Notes under the pieces: model-generated
Seen by the model: the letters and a program-made list of their open reading frames with translations, nothing else
What the model was told of the DNA's origin: nothing
The model's database searches: none
Made by a program: the position numbers and the translations under genes
Shown: positions 16,652 to 24,626 of the stretch, piece after piece
How the letters are laid out: the number at the start of each line of letters is the position of its first letter
Numbering within the stretch: position 1 is the first letter of the stretch
Source: Geodermatophilus poikilotrophus
GTDB taxonomy: Bacteria; Actinomycetota; Actinomycetes; Mycobacteriales; Geodermatophilaceae
DNA length: 64,000 bases
Direction of reading: 5' to 3'
Assembly: GCF_900111455.1 (NCBI RefSeq)
Contig: NZ_FOIE01000011.1
Span: 1-64,000 of the forward strand

Positions 16652-17140
16652 ATGCGCAGAACGCACACGGTGGTGCCGTCGCCGATCGGCCCGCTGACCG
16701 TCGTCCGGGACGAGGACGGCGCGCTGGTACGGCTGGCGATGTCCCCTCCGGACGCACTCGGGGCCGACGCGCTCGGTGAGCGGACCGACGCGGGGTTCGA
16801 GGACGTCGCGCGCCAGCTCGCCGAGTACTTCGCCGGCGAGCGGACCGCCTTCCACCTGCCCGTGCGACCCGTCGGCAGCCCCTTCGAGCTGGCCGTGTGG
16901 GACCAGCTGACCCGCATCCCGTACGGCGAGACCCGCTCCTACGGGTACGTCGCCACAGCGGTCGGCGACCCGGGCGGCGCCCAGGCCGTCGGCGCGGCGA
17001 ACGGGAGGAACCCGATCGCGGTCGTGGTGCCCTGCCACCGGGTGATCGGCGCCGACGGCAAGCTGGTCGGGTTCGGCGGAGGGCTGCCTCGCAAGCGGTT
17101 CCTGCTCGACCTGGAGCAGCGCGCGGACCGGCTGTTCTGA
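16652..17140 (+). CDS. ogt: Methylated-DNA--[protein]-cysteine S-methyltransferase
   Basis: Suicide DNA-repair enzyme that removes O6-alkyl groups from guanine onto its own cysteine. The active-site motif VVPCHRVIG is intact, preceded by the helix-turn-helix region SFGYVAT-like RSYGYVATAVGDPGGAQAVG and the Asn hinge AANGRNP. 162 residues, the usual length. The ATG was chosen over one 15 bases upstream because GGGGAGG sits between them at proper spacing; a TACGGT at 16598 may be the -10. Confidence 0.93.
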   Translation: MRRTHTVVPSPIGPLTVVRDEDGALVRLAMSPPDALGADALGERTDAGFEDVARQLAEYFAGERTAFHLPVRPVGSPFELAVWDQLTRIPYGETRSYGYVATAVGDPGGAQAVGAANGRNPIAVVVPCHRVIGADGKLVGFGGGLPRKRFLLDLEQRADRLF

Positions 17141-17212
17141 CCTGCGGCGGAGCGGTTCGAGGCGGTGGTGCGGCGGCACGGACCGGTCGTCTCGAGGGTC
17201 TGCCGCACCGGG

Positions 17213-17530
17213 TCAGCCGGCGAGGGCGTGCACCAGCGCGCCGGTCGCCCCGGCCAGCACCAGGACGACGATGAACGGCGCCCGCACCGCCAGCGCCAGC
17301 GCGGCGACCGCCAGGCCGGCCAGCCGCCCGTCCACCACCAGGTCCGGACCGGAGGTGGCCGCCTGGACGGCGACCAGCGCGGCCAGCAGCGCCGCCGGGA
17401 CGAACTCCACGACGCGGGTCACCCACGGGTGCTCGACCCAGGCCGCCGGCACGGACAGGCCGGCCAGCTTCAGCAGGTAGCAGCCCACGGCCGCGACCAG
17501 CACCACCGTCCACAGCGACCCGCCGATCAC
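17213..17530 (-). CDS. AzlD-type branched-chain amino acid exporter subunit
   Basis: 105 residues with four hydrophobic helices (VVLVAAVGCYLLKLAGLSVP at the start) and the AzlD pattern 'RVVEFVPAALLAALVAVQA'. AzlD partners with AzlC to export branched-chain amino acids or analogues. The GTG start overlaps the AzlC stop (GTGA), which is standard for this pair. Stands alone otherwise; no Lrp-type regulator is adjacent. Confidence 0.87.
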   Translation of the reverse strand: MIGGSLWTVVLVAAVGCYLLKLAGLSVPAAWVEHPWVTRVVEFVPAALLAALVAVQAATSGPDLVVDGRLAGLAVAALALAVRAPFIVVLVLAGATGALVHALAG

Positions 17531-18216
17531 CGGACCGCCTCCTCGTGCCGCGGCCGGCCGGCCAGCGCCACGGCGACGACGGCCGCGACTACCTGCACAC
17601 CGGCCGGCACCACCGGGGTGAGCAGCAGCGCGACGACCGCCCCGCCGACGGCGACCCGCCGCTGCACCACCGCCTCGGGGGACGTGCGCTGCAGCCGGGG
17701 CCACAGCAGGGCGAGGAACGCGGCCGGGACGACGGCGTCCAGCGCGGCCTGGGCCGTGCCCCCCAGTCCGGAGGCGCCGAGTGCGCCGAGCACCGTGGTC
17801 AGGTTCCAGCCGACGTAGATGGTCGCCCCGGTGACCCAGAACGCCAGCCGACCCAGCTCCCGGTCCGGGGCGGCGACGGCCATCGCGGTGGTCTCGTCGA
17901 TCACCCAGTGCGCGGCGCCGACCCGGCGGAGCACGCCGCGGGGGGCGAGCAGCGGGGCCAGCCGCACCCCGTAGACGGTGTTGCGGGTGCCCAGCAGCAG
18001 GGCGCTGCCGATGGCGGCGAGCCCGCTGCCCCCGGCGCCCAGGACGCCGACCAGGGCGAACTGGGACGCACCGGTGAACATCAGCGCGGAGAGCACCAGC
18101 GCCTGCCAGACGTCGAGGCCGGCGGCGTCCGCGGCGGCGCCGAAGGCCACCCCGTAGAGGCCCACTGCCAGGCCCAGTCCGACGGCGTCGCGGAGGGTGG
18201 CGGTGCGGGCGGACAC
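17527..18216 (-). CDS. AzlC-type branched-chain amino acid exporter subunit
   Basis: 229-residue membrane protein with the AzlC hallmarks GLYGVAFGAAADAAGLDVWQ, SALMFTGASQFALVGV, and GTRNTVYGVRLAP, plus VIDETTAMAV. Forms the main transport subunit with AzlD downstream. The GTG start is chosen where the similarity begins; the frame runs open upstream with poor coding character. Confidence 0.87.
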   Translation of the reverse strand: MSARTATLRDAVGLGLAVGLYGVAFGAAADAAGLDVWQALVLSALMFTGASQFALVGVLGAGGSGLAAIGSALLLGTRNTVYGVRLAPLLAPRGVLRRVGAAHWVIDETTAMAVAAPDRELGRLAFWVTGATIYVGWNLTTVLGALGASGLGGTAQAALDAVVPAAFLALLWPRLQRTSPEAVVQRRVAVGGAVVALLLTPVVPAGVQVVAAVVAVALAGRPRHEEAVR

Positions 18217-18512
18217 GGCAGCGAGGCTAGCCAGGCAGCCGGGCCGGCCCCGCACCCCTCCGAGGGGCGCAGCGCAGCGGCTGACGGGGCACGCCGACGC
18301 GCACCTCCACCGCGCCGAGGCCACCGGCAGCGCGGTGTGCGCCGACCCGTGCGCGCCGGTCGCTGAGCGCCCGGTTGAGCAGTAGATCACCCTCCGCACG
18401 ACGGCCGACCCGCCCGACGGCCGTACAGTGGGCGGAGGCCCGTGAACGCAGGTCACCGCCACTCCTCGGCGGACCGGACCGGGTCCCCCGTCGAAGGAGA
18501 CAGACGCACACG

Positions 18513-19664
18513 ATGTCCGCCCCGCTGACCGGCGCGCCGGCGCTCGACGCCGTCAACGCCGCACTGGCCACCGTCCAGGACCCGGAGATCAACCGCCCGC
18601 TCCCCGAGCTCGGCATGGTCAAGGACGTCCGGATCGCCGACGACGGCACCGTCCGCGTCGAGGTCTACCTCACCGTCTCCGGCTGCCCGATGCGCGAGAC
18701 GATCACCAACCGGGTCACCCAGGCCGTGTCCGCCGTCCCCGGTGTCACGTCGGTCCAGGTCGCGCTCGACGTGATGAACGACGAGCAGCGCGCCGAGCTG
18801 CGCAAGACGGTGCGCGGCACCGACGCCCCGGAGCCGGTCATCCCGTTCGCCCAGCCGGGCTCGCTGACCCGCGTGTACGCCGTGGCCTCGGGCAAGGGCG
18901 GCGTCGGCAAGTCGTCGGTCACGGTGAACCTGGCCGCCGCGCTGGCGAAGAAGGGCCTGTCGGTGGGCGTCGTGGACGCCGACATCTACGGCCACTCGGT
19001 GCCGCGGATGCTCGGCGTCGACGACAAGCCGACCCAGGTCGACAACATGATCATGCCGCCGCAGGCCTACGGCGTGAAGGTCATCTCGATCGGCATGTTC
19101 ACCCCGGGGAACACCCCCGTGGTGTGGCGCGGGCCGATGCTGCACCGCGCGCTGCAGCAGTTCCTCGCCGACGTGTGGTGGGGCGACCTCGACGTCCTGC
19201 TGCTCGACCTGCCGCCCGGCACCGGCGACGTGGCGATCTCCATCGCCCAGCTGCTGCCCAACGCCGAGATCCTCGTGGTGACGACGCCGCAGCTGGCCGC
19301 CGCCGAGGTGGCCGAGCGGGCCGGCGCGATCGCCACGCAGACCCACCAGCAGGTTGTCGGCGTCATCGAGAACATGTCCTGGCTGGACCTGCCCGACGGC
19401 GGCCGCATGGAGGTCTTCGGCTCCGGCGGCGGCGAGGCGGTCTCCGACGCGCTCACCCGCACCCTCGGTGCGCGGGTCCCGCTGCTGGGTCAGATCCCGC
19501 TGGACACCCGGGTCCGCGAGGCCGGGGACGCCGGTGCGCCGGTCGTGCTGGCCGACCCCGACTCCTCCGCCGCGCAGGCGCTGGCGAAGATCGCCGACGG
19601 CCTGGCCACCCGCCAGCGCGGCCTGTCGGGCATGTCGCTGGGGCTCACCCCGGTCCGCCACTGA
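18513..19664 (+). CDS. mrp: Mrp/NBP35 family iron-sulfur carrier P-loop ATPase
   Basis: 383 residues. N-terminal MIP18/DUF59-like domain (VQDPEINRPLPELGMVKDV), then the deviant Walker A SGKGGVGKSSVTVNLA, VDADIYGHSVPRML and LLLDLPPGTGDVAI. Family members carry and transfer [4Fe-4S] clusters. The C-terminal CxxC found in many homologs is absent: the region after IENMSWLDLP has no cysteine pair, as in other actinobacterial forms. ATG with GAAGGAGA site; TACAGT at 18424 is a possible -10. Terminator downstream. Confidence 0.92.
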   Translation: MSAPLTGAPALDAVNAALATVQDPEINRPLPELGMVKDVRIADDGTVRVEVYLTVSGCPMRETITNRVTQAVSAVPGVTSVQVALDVMNDEQRAELRKTVRGTDAPEPVIPFAQPGSLTRVYAVASGKGGVGKSSVTVNLAAALAKKGLSVGVVDADIYGHSVPRMLGVDDKPTQVDNMIMPPQAYGVKVISIGMFTPGNTPVVWRGPMLHRALQQFLADVWWGDLDVLLLDLPPGTGDVAISIAQLLPNAEILVVTTPQLAAAEVAERAGAIATQTHQQVVGVIENMSWLDLPDGGRMEVFGSGGGEAVSDALTRTLGARVPLLGQIPLDTRVREAGDAGAPVVLADPDSSAAQALAKIADGLATRQRGLSGMSLGLTPVRH

Positions 19665-19674
19665 GCTGACCTGC

Positions 19675-19712
19675 GACGAGGCCGGTCCCCGTTCCCGGGG
19701 GCCGGCCTCGTC
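19675..19712 (+). terminator. Hairpin terminator after mrp
   Basis: GACGAGGCCGG (19675-19685) pairs with CCGGCCTCGTC (19702-19712), and the intervening CCCC/GGGG can extend the stem. Located eleven bases past the stop, between mrp and convergent tatB. Confidence 0.8.
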
Positions 19713-19793
19713 GCTGTCTCCTGCGGTGTTCCGCGCGCTCCTGCGGCGGTGCAGCGGCGCCGGAGCGACTGCTGGACCGCAGGAGCCGACAGG

Positions 19794-20156
19794 TCACGTC
19801 GCGTCGGGGTCGAACGGGGGCGGGGCGGAGTGGTCCCGCGTGCGCGCGGCGGCGGCCGCCACCGTGGTCGCGGCCGTGGCCCCGGCGGGCGGCCGGGGGG
19901 CGTCGTCGTCGGCGAGCAGCTGGTTCCTGATGAAGGTCCGCGGGTGGTACTGCCGCAGGTCGAGGTCGCGGAGCCGGGCGAGGTCGTCGCCCAGCGACTC
20001 GTCGACCTGGGCCCGGACCCCGGTGATCGCCGTGCGCACCTTCTTCAGCCCGGCGGCGGCGTCCTTGGCGAGGTCCGGCAGCCGGTCGGGCCCGAAGATG
20101 AACAGCGCGGCGAGCGCGAGGACGATGATCTCGCCCCAGCCGATCGAGTCGAACAC
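19794..20156 (-). CDS. tatB: Sec-independent (Tat) translocase protein TatB
   Basis: 120 residues: single N-terminal membrane helix FDSIGWGEIIVLALAALFIF, hinge GPDRLPDLAKD, amphipathic helix AAAGLKKVRTAITGVRAQV and an acidic/Pro-rich tail. TatB binds twin-arginine signal peptides with TatC. GTG start after a GAGGAGAGG site. Its place just after htrA in the sigE cluster is typical of actinobacteria. Confidence 0.9.
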   Translation of the reverse strand: MFDSIGWGEIIVLALAALFIFGPDRLPDLAKDAAAGLKKVRTAITGVRAQVDESLGDDLARLRDLDLRQYHPRTFIRNQLLADDDAPRPPAGATAATTVAAAAARTRDHSAPPPFDPDAT

Positions 20157-20239
20157 GCGCCCGCTCCTCTCCTCGTGCGCCCGGTCCGGCCGTCGCGCGT
20201 GTCCAGCGTAGGCAGCGCGCTCGCCACGGTCAGTGCCCC

Positions 20240-20259
20240 GATGAGGGGGGTCCTTCTGC
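20240..20259 (-). repeat. Short AGGACC stop-proximal element after htrA
   Basis: The htrA stop is followed on the minus strand by GCAGAAGGACCCCCCTCAT. It shares the stop-to-AGGACC start of the hairpin family but no conserved core follows within the 100-base gap to tatB. Confidence 0.35.
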
Positions 20260-21831
20260 TCAGGCCTCGTCGAGCGTGGCCTCGACCGTGGTCGACGACC
20301 CGTCCCGCACCAGCTCCAGGCCGATCGTCTCCCCCGGCTCGTGGGAGTCCACCGCCACGACCAGCTCCTCGGAACTGCCGACCGGCTCACCGTCGACGGC
20401 GATGACGACGTCCTGCTCGCGGATGCCGGCCTCGGCCGCGGCGCTGCCCGGCTCGACGTTGACCACCAGCGCGCCGTCGCGGGTGCCGTCGGTGACCGAG
20501 CGGGCGTTGACCCCCAGCGCGGCGTGCACCGCGCGCCCCGTGCCGATGAGCTGCTCGGCGATGTCGCGCACGGTGTCGACCGGGATGGCGAAGCCGAGGC
20601 CGACGCTGCCGCCACCCAGCGAGGCGATGGCGGTGTTGATGCCGATGACCTCGCCGGCGCCGTTGACGAGCGCGCCGCCGGAGTTGCCGGGGTTGATCGG
20701 GGCGTCGGTCTGCACCGCGCTGATCACCGCGTTGGTGTCGCTGCCCTCGCCGGCCAGCCGGACCGGCCGCTCGAGCGCGCTGACGATCCCGCTGGTGACC
20801 GTGCTGGCCAGGCCCAGCGGGGAGCCGATGGCGACCACCGGGTCGCCGACGACGACGTCGCCGGAGTTGCCGAGGGCGGCGGTCAGCAGGCCGGGCTTCT
20901 CCACCTTGAGGACGGCGAGGTCGCTGGCCGGGTCACGGCCGACGATGCGCGCCGCTGAGCCGCTGCCGTCGGAGAAGACCGCGCGGATCTCGGCGCCCTC
21001 GACGCCGTCGGCGCCGGAGATGACGTGGTTGTTGGTGACGATGTAGCCGTTGGCGCCGTCGATGACGACCCCGGACCCGGTGGCGCCGGCCTCGCCGATG
21101 CGGACCTCGACCGAGACGACCGCCGGGGTCACCCGGGAGGCGATGTCGGACACCGAGCCCGGCTCGCGCGCGATCCCCTCGTCGGTCTCGTTGAGCTGGG
21201 TGCCCGGGGCCAGCAGCGGCGACTCGTCGGCGGTGCGGGTCAGCCAGTAGCCGGCCGCACCCCCCACCAGGCCGGTCAGCAGCACGGCGAGCAGGGCGAG
21301 CACCGACAGCCGGATCGACACGTCGGCCAGCCGCAGCCGACGGCGTCCCCGGCCGTCGACGACGACCGGGCCGGTCCGCTGCTCGGGCTCCTCGAACACC
21401 GCCGGGCCGGTGAGGCCGGCCGGGGCGTGCGGGTCGCGCCAGGGGTCGGAGCGGGCGTCGGGCTTCCACCACGGCCCGGTGGCGGTGCGGCGGCGTCCGG
21501 GCCGGCCGCCGGGCGGCTCCTGCAGGCCGCGCTGGCCGGCCCCGGGGGCGAAGGCGCGCAGCACCGCCTCCGGCGGCGGTGGCGGCAGCGGGCGGGGCGG
21601 CGCGACCGGGCGGTCGCCGGCGAAGCCGCCCTGCACCGCGGCGGGTCGCCCGAAGGCGGCCTGCTGGGCGGGGCTGGGCGGGGGCAGGTGCTGCGGCGCG
21701 GGCTGCGCACGAGCGGGCGGGTCGAAGCCGCCGACGCCGTCCCGGGGGCGCGCGAACGCCTCGTCCGGCAGCTGTGCCGCCTGGTCGGGACGGCCGTCGG
21801 CGGTGTGCGGGGTCTGCGGATCGGGGTCCAC
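20260..21831 (-). CDS. htrA: Membrane-anchored HtrA/DegP-type serine protease with PDZ domain
   Basis: 523 residues. A Pro-rich cytoplasmic N-terminus of about 190 residues, one membrane helix (SVLALLAVLLTGLVGGAAGY), a trypsin-like domain with the triad in TNNHVISG (His), DPASDLAVLK (Asp) and PINPGNSGGALVN (Ser), and a C-terminal PDZ domain (VEPGSAAAEAGIREQDVVIA). Envelope-stress protease of the SigE system. GTG start with GGAG site 33 bases after the anti-sigma stop; same operon as sigE and the anti-sigma factor. Confidence 0.92.
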   Translation of the reverse strand: MDPDPQTPHTADGRPDQAAQLPDEAFARPRDGVGGFDPPARAQPAPQHLPPPSPAQQAAFGRPAAVQGGFAGDRPVAPPRPLPPPPPEAVLRAFAPGAGQRGLQEPPGGRPGRRRTATGPWWKPDARSDPWRDPHAPAGLTGPAVFEEPEQRTGPVVVDGRGRRRLRLADVSIRLSVLALLAVLLTGLVGGAAGYWLTRTADESPLLAPGTQLNETDEGIAREPGSVSDIASRVTPAVVSVEVRIGEAGATGSGVVIDGANGYIVTNNHVISGADGVEGAEIRAVFSDGSGSAARIVGRDPASDLAVLKVEKPGLLTAALGNSGDVVVGDPVVAIGSPLGLASTVTSGIVSALERPVRLAGEGSDTNAVISAVQTDAPINPGNSGGALVNGAGEVIGINTAIASLGGGSVGLGFAIPVDTVRDIAEQLIGTGRAVHAALGVNARSVTDGTRDGALVVNVEPGSAAAEAGIREQDVVIAVDGEPVGSSEELVVAVDSHEPGETIGLELVRDGSSTTVEATLDEA

Positions 21832-21863
21832 CGGATCTCCCGACGGGGTGCCGGCGTGGGTGG

Positions 21864-22454
21864 TCAGGGCGTCCCGCCCGGGCTCGCCGAGGGCTGGACG
21901 GCGGTGCCGACGGTGGTCGCGCGCACCACCGGGGGGACGATCTCGGTGCGCTCCTCGAGCGTGGCCCCGGCCACCGGCTCCTGGGACGGGCGGACGCCGT
22001 CGGAGCTGCCGGCCGGCAGGTTCAGCGCCAGCGCGGTCACGCCCACGCCGAGGATGCCGAGCGCCCCCGTGAAGCCGCGGCGCAACCAGCGGGCGTGACC
22101 GGGCCGCTGGTGGCCGGCCGGCGCCGGGGCCAGCGGCACCGCCCACGAGCCGGTGGCGCCGCTGACGGTGAGCTGGCCGGGGCCGGCGCTCAGCGCGCCG
22201 AGCCCGCCGCCGGTGCCCGGGACGTCGGCGGTGAACGGGATGGCGCGCAGCCGGGACAGCAGGTCGCCGGGGACGGCGACGTCCGCGGAGGCGTGCAGCG
22301 CCTCCTTGGCCTCCCGTTGCGCCTGCACCGCCATGCGGCACTGAGCGCAGCCGGTCAGGTGGCGCGCCGCGCGGGCGGCGGGACCGCCGGCCAGCTCGCC
22401 GTCCACGAGGGCGGCGACGGCCTCCTGGGCCAGGTGGCTCTCCGGGATGTTCAC
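21864..22454 (-). CDS. Zinc-finger anti-sigma factor (RseA/RsrA-like)
   Basis: 196 residues. The N-terminal zf-HC2 motif [10 protein letters not shown] supplies His-x3-Cys-x2-Cys, the ZAS signature, preceded by [17 protein letters not shown]. One membrane helix near residue 135 ([19 protein letters not shown]) puts the C-terminus outside. It should bind and hold the SigE-like factor encoded immediately upstream. The GTG start overlaps the sigma gene's stop (GTGA), enforcing balanced synthesis. Confidence 0.87.
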   Translation of the reverse strand: MNIPESHLAQEAVAALVDGELAGGPAARAARHLTGCAQCRMAVQAQREAKEALHASADVAVPGDLLSRLRAIPFTADVPGTGGGLGALSAGPGQLTVSGATGSWAVPLAPAPAGHQRPGHARWLRRGFTGALGILGVGVTALALNLPAGSSDGVRPSQEPVAGATLEERTEIVPPVVRATTVGTAVQPSASPGGTP

Positions 22455-23041
22455 CCCACGCTCCCCTCCGCGACGGCGTCCTGGGTGGGAGCCGGCCGGC
22501 GCGGGGCCAGGTGCGCGAGCGCCTCGCGCAGCTGGACGCGGCCGCGGTGGATGCGGCTGCGCACCGTGCCGAGCTTGATGCCGAGGGTCGCCGCGATCTC
22601 CTCGTAGGTCAGTCCCTCGATGTCGCAGAGGACGACGGCGACGCGGAACTCCGGGGAGAGCGCGTCGAGCGCGGCCTGCACCTGCGGGTCGAGGTGGGTG
22701 TCGGAGTACACCTGCTCCGGGCTGGGCGCCGTCCCGGGCAGGCGCTCGGTGTCCTCCGGCAGGGCGTCGAACCGGATCCGCTGCCGGCGCCGCACCATGT
22801 CGAGGAAGAGGTTGGTGGTGATGCGGTGCAGCCAGCCCTCGAAGGTGCCGGGCGAGAAGTCGGCGAGCGAGCGGAAGACGCGGACGAAGGTCTCCTGGGT
22901 CAGGTCCTCGGCGTCCTGCGGGTTGCCCGAGAGGCGGTAGGCCAGCCGGTACACGCGGGCGGAGTGGTCGCGCACGACCTGCTCCCAGGTCGGGGCGACC
23001 CACGCCTCGGTCACGGGGGCGGGATCGGCGGCGTCGGACAC
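22451..23041 (-). CDS. sigE: ECF RNA polymerase sigma factor, SigE type
   Basis: 196 residues with sigma region 2 ([32 protein letters not shown], quoted here only as [14 protein letters not shown] for the core) and region 4 ([20 protein letters not shown]...[15 protein letters not shown]). Controls extracytoplasmic stress genes, probably including the downstream anti-sigma, htrA and tatB. The GTG start (VSDAAD) is one of two options; an upstream GTG at 23122 would add 27 residues. Divergent from the small ORF/methyltransferase pair. Confidence 0.9.
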   Translation of the reverse strand: MSDAADPAPVTEAWVAPTWEQVVRDHSARVYRLAYRLSGNPQDAEDLTQETFVRVFRSLADFSPGTFEGWLHRITTNLFLDMVRRRQRIRFDALPEDTERLPGTAPSPEQVYSDTHLDPQVQAALDALSPEFRVAVVLCDIEGLTYEEIAATLGIKLGTVRSRIHRGRVQLREALAHLAPRRPAPTQDAVAEGSVG

Positions 23042-23226
23042 GGTCCCAGGATCGCAGACCGGAGCCGTCGTCGACCCCCCGACGTCGGCGGGTCGGGCGG
23101 GGGCGGCTCTCTCGGGGCGCACGACACGTCCAACGGGCCGGGGACCGGGCGGTGTTCCCGTTCACAGGGAGCTCACAGCTGCGCGGGCGGCCGGGCGCGG
23201 GCCGCACCGGCCACTACCCTCGGCCG

Positions 23227-23316
23227 GTGATGAGCGCCGCGACGACGACGGGCAGGCGAGCGTCGCAGCCGGCGTCGGTGAGCGAGCAGCGGAACGAGCC
23301 AGGGGTCGAGCAGTGA
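23227..23316 (+). CDS. Leaderless small ORF (29 codons) coupled to the methyltransferase
   Basis: Reads VMSAATTTGRRASQPASV and ends SEQRNEPGVEQ. A TACCCT hexamer at 23215-23220 lies six bases before the GTG, the arrangement of a leaderless actinobacterial promoter, and the TGA overlaps the methyltransferase GTG (GTGA). In the methyltransferase's own frame there is no start codon across this interval. No regulatory amino-acid run is evident. It may be a leader peptide that only serves coupling, or a product with its own role. Confidence 0.5.
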   Translation: MMSAATTTGRRASQPASVSEQRNEPGVEQ

Positions 23317-23963
23317 CCATCGCGGCACCCGGACCGGGGAGGAACGGCGCGGCCTACGCCGACCGCTTCGCCGCCGAAACGCCCGCACTCGTGTCGGCCC
23401 GGTCCCGCGCGGCGGGGCTGGCCGGCGCACCACTCGTGACACCGGCGGTCGGTGCCACCCTCGCCGTCCTGGCCGCCGGGGCCGCTTCCCGCACGGTGGT
23501 CTCCATCGGCAGCGGCGGCGGCATCGCCGGGTTGTGGCTGCTGGAGGGGATGCGGCCCGACGGCGTCCTCACCGTGCTGGACAGCGACGCCGAGGCGCTG
23601 CGCGCCACCCGCGGGGCCTTCGCCGAGGCCGGCCACCCGCCCGGGCGCACCCGGATGATCTTCGGTACGACCGGGGAGGTCCTCCCCCGCCTCTCACCCG
23701 GCGCCTACGACATGGTCGTGTGCGCAGGGGCGCCCACCCAGTACGCCGCGCACCTCGGGGCGCTGCTCGAGCTGGTCCGGGTCGGCGGCACGGTGGTGTG
23801 CCACGGGCTGCTCGACGGCGACCGGATCGCCGACCCCCACGCGCGGGACGACCAGACGACGGCCTGGCGGGACGTCGCCCGCGCCGTCCGCGAGCACGAG
23901 GACCTCACCTCCGCCGTCCTGCCGATCGGGGCCGGCCTGCTCGTCGCCACCCGCCGCCGCTGA
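23313..23963 (+). CDS. O-methyltransferase next to sigE
   Basis: 216-residue class I SAM methyltransferase of the catechol-O-methyltransferase-like group: VVSIGSGGGIAGLWLLEGM is the SAM loop, VLTVLDSDAEALRATRGAF the acidic strand, and VVCAGAPTQYAAHLGALLELV follows. Corresponds by position to the methyltransferase divergent from sigE in mycobacteria (Rv1220c). Substrate unknown. The GTG start is coupled to a small ORF upstream; AGGGG lies seven bases before it. Confidence 0.87.
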   Translation: MTIAAPGPGRNGAAYADRFAAETPALVSARSRAAGLAGAPLVTPAVGATLAVLAAGAASRTVVSIGSGGGIAGLWLLEGMRPDGVLTVLDSDAEALRATRGAFAEAGHPPGRTRMIFGTTGEVLPRLSPGAYDMVVCAGAPTQYAAHLGALLELVRVGGTVVCHGLLDGDRIADPHARDDQTTAWRDVARAVREHEDLTSAVLPIGAGLLVATRRR

Positions 23964-24020
23964 AGAAGGACCTCGTCCCCCTCACCGCTCGCAGGCTCGC
24001 GGCGAGCCTCTGGACGAGGC
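23964..24020. repeat. AGGACC hairpin repeat between convergent genes
   Basis: After the stop, GAAGGACC, outer arm CCTCGTCC (23971-23978), core CTCGCAGGCTC (23988-23998), outer arm GGACGAGG (24012-24019). Nearly identical to the first copy at 8.41 kb, differing at the variable core base. The right arm abuts the TAG of the opposing gene. Confidence 0.8.
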
Positions 24021-24617
24021 CTACCCGGGACGGGGACACGGGCCGGTGTCAGCCCCGAACGGGTACTCCGCGACCGGCGCCCACGGCCCGCCCAGGTAGC
24101 GCCACAGACCCAGGCCGCGTGCGCCGACCCGGTGCGGCACGAACCCGGCGGCCAGCCGGTCGCGCAGCACGCGGGCGACGGCCGGCTCCACCTTGTTCTG
24201 CACCGTCACGTGCGGCGCGTGCCGCTGCCGGTCCTGCCGGGTCAGCCACGGCTCCCAGGCCGCGGCCAGCCCGGCGCGCAGCGCGGTCAGCTCCGGGGCG
24301 TCGAGCGTGTACGCCACGCCCCGGCCGAGCAGTCGCAGGCCGGTGACGGCGACGTCGAAGGCCGGCCGGCGTGCCGCGTCAGCGAGGTCGGCGGCGACCG
24401 CGTCGGCCTGCTCGCCGGGCAGCGCGTGGAACAGCGTGACGTGCGCGCGCAGGTGGTTGCGCTCGGCCGGGAAGTGCGCCGCGCGCAGCCGGTCGAACCG
24501 CTCCTGGGCCTCGGGCTCCAGGAGCAGCGTGACGACCAGAGGGGACGTGCTGGAACGGCCCTCGTGCAGGTGCCCGGGCCGAGCGGAGCGAGGGTCGGGG
24601 GGCACGAGGGTCCTCAC
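24021..24617 (-). CDS. 2'-5' RNA ligase/2H phosphoesterase family protein
   Basis: The 2H fold's two H-x-T/S-x motifs are present: HVTLFHALPG and HVTVQNK, with PAERNHLRAH and a C-terminal WRYLGGPW. Members are RNA cyclic phosphodiesterases or ligases. Similarity begins at VVTLLLEPEAQ, about 28 codons downstream of the GTG used here; no ATG/GTG lies at that point, only CTG (24539). The extra N-terminus (PDPRSARPGHLHEGRSSTS) is encoded by a copy of the dispersed hairpin repeat. True start is therefore uncertain: GTG 24617, GTG 24605 or CTG 24539. Confidence 0.8.
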   Translation of the reverse strand: MRTLVPPDPRSARPGHLHEGRSSTSPLVVTLLLEPEAQERFDRLRAAHFPAERNHLRAHVTLFHALPGEQADAVAADLADAARRPAFDVAVTGLRLLGRGVAYTLDAPELTALRAGLAAAWEPWLTRQDRQRHAPHVTVQNKVEPAVARVLRDRLAAGFVPHRVGARGLGLWRYLGGPWAPVAEYPFGADTGPCPRPG

Positions 24618-24626
24618 GGGGGCCGT
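24540..24626 (-). repeat. AGGACC hairpin repeat between glgC and the 2H phosphoesterase gene
   Basis: Minus strand after the glgC stop: GTGAGGACCCTCGTGCC, then complementary GGCACCTGCACGAGGG-like arm and the tail CCGTTCCAGCACGT. Arms CCCTCGTGC and GCACGAGGG pair. The element lies in, or replaces, the 5' end of the downstream gene. Confidence 0.65.
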
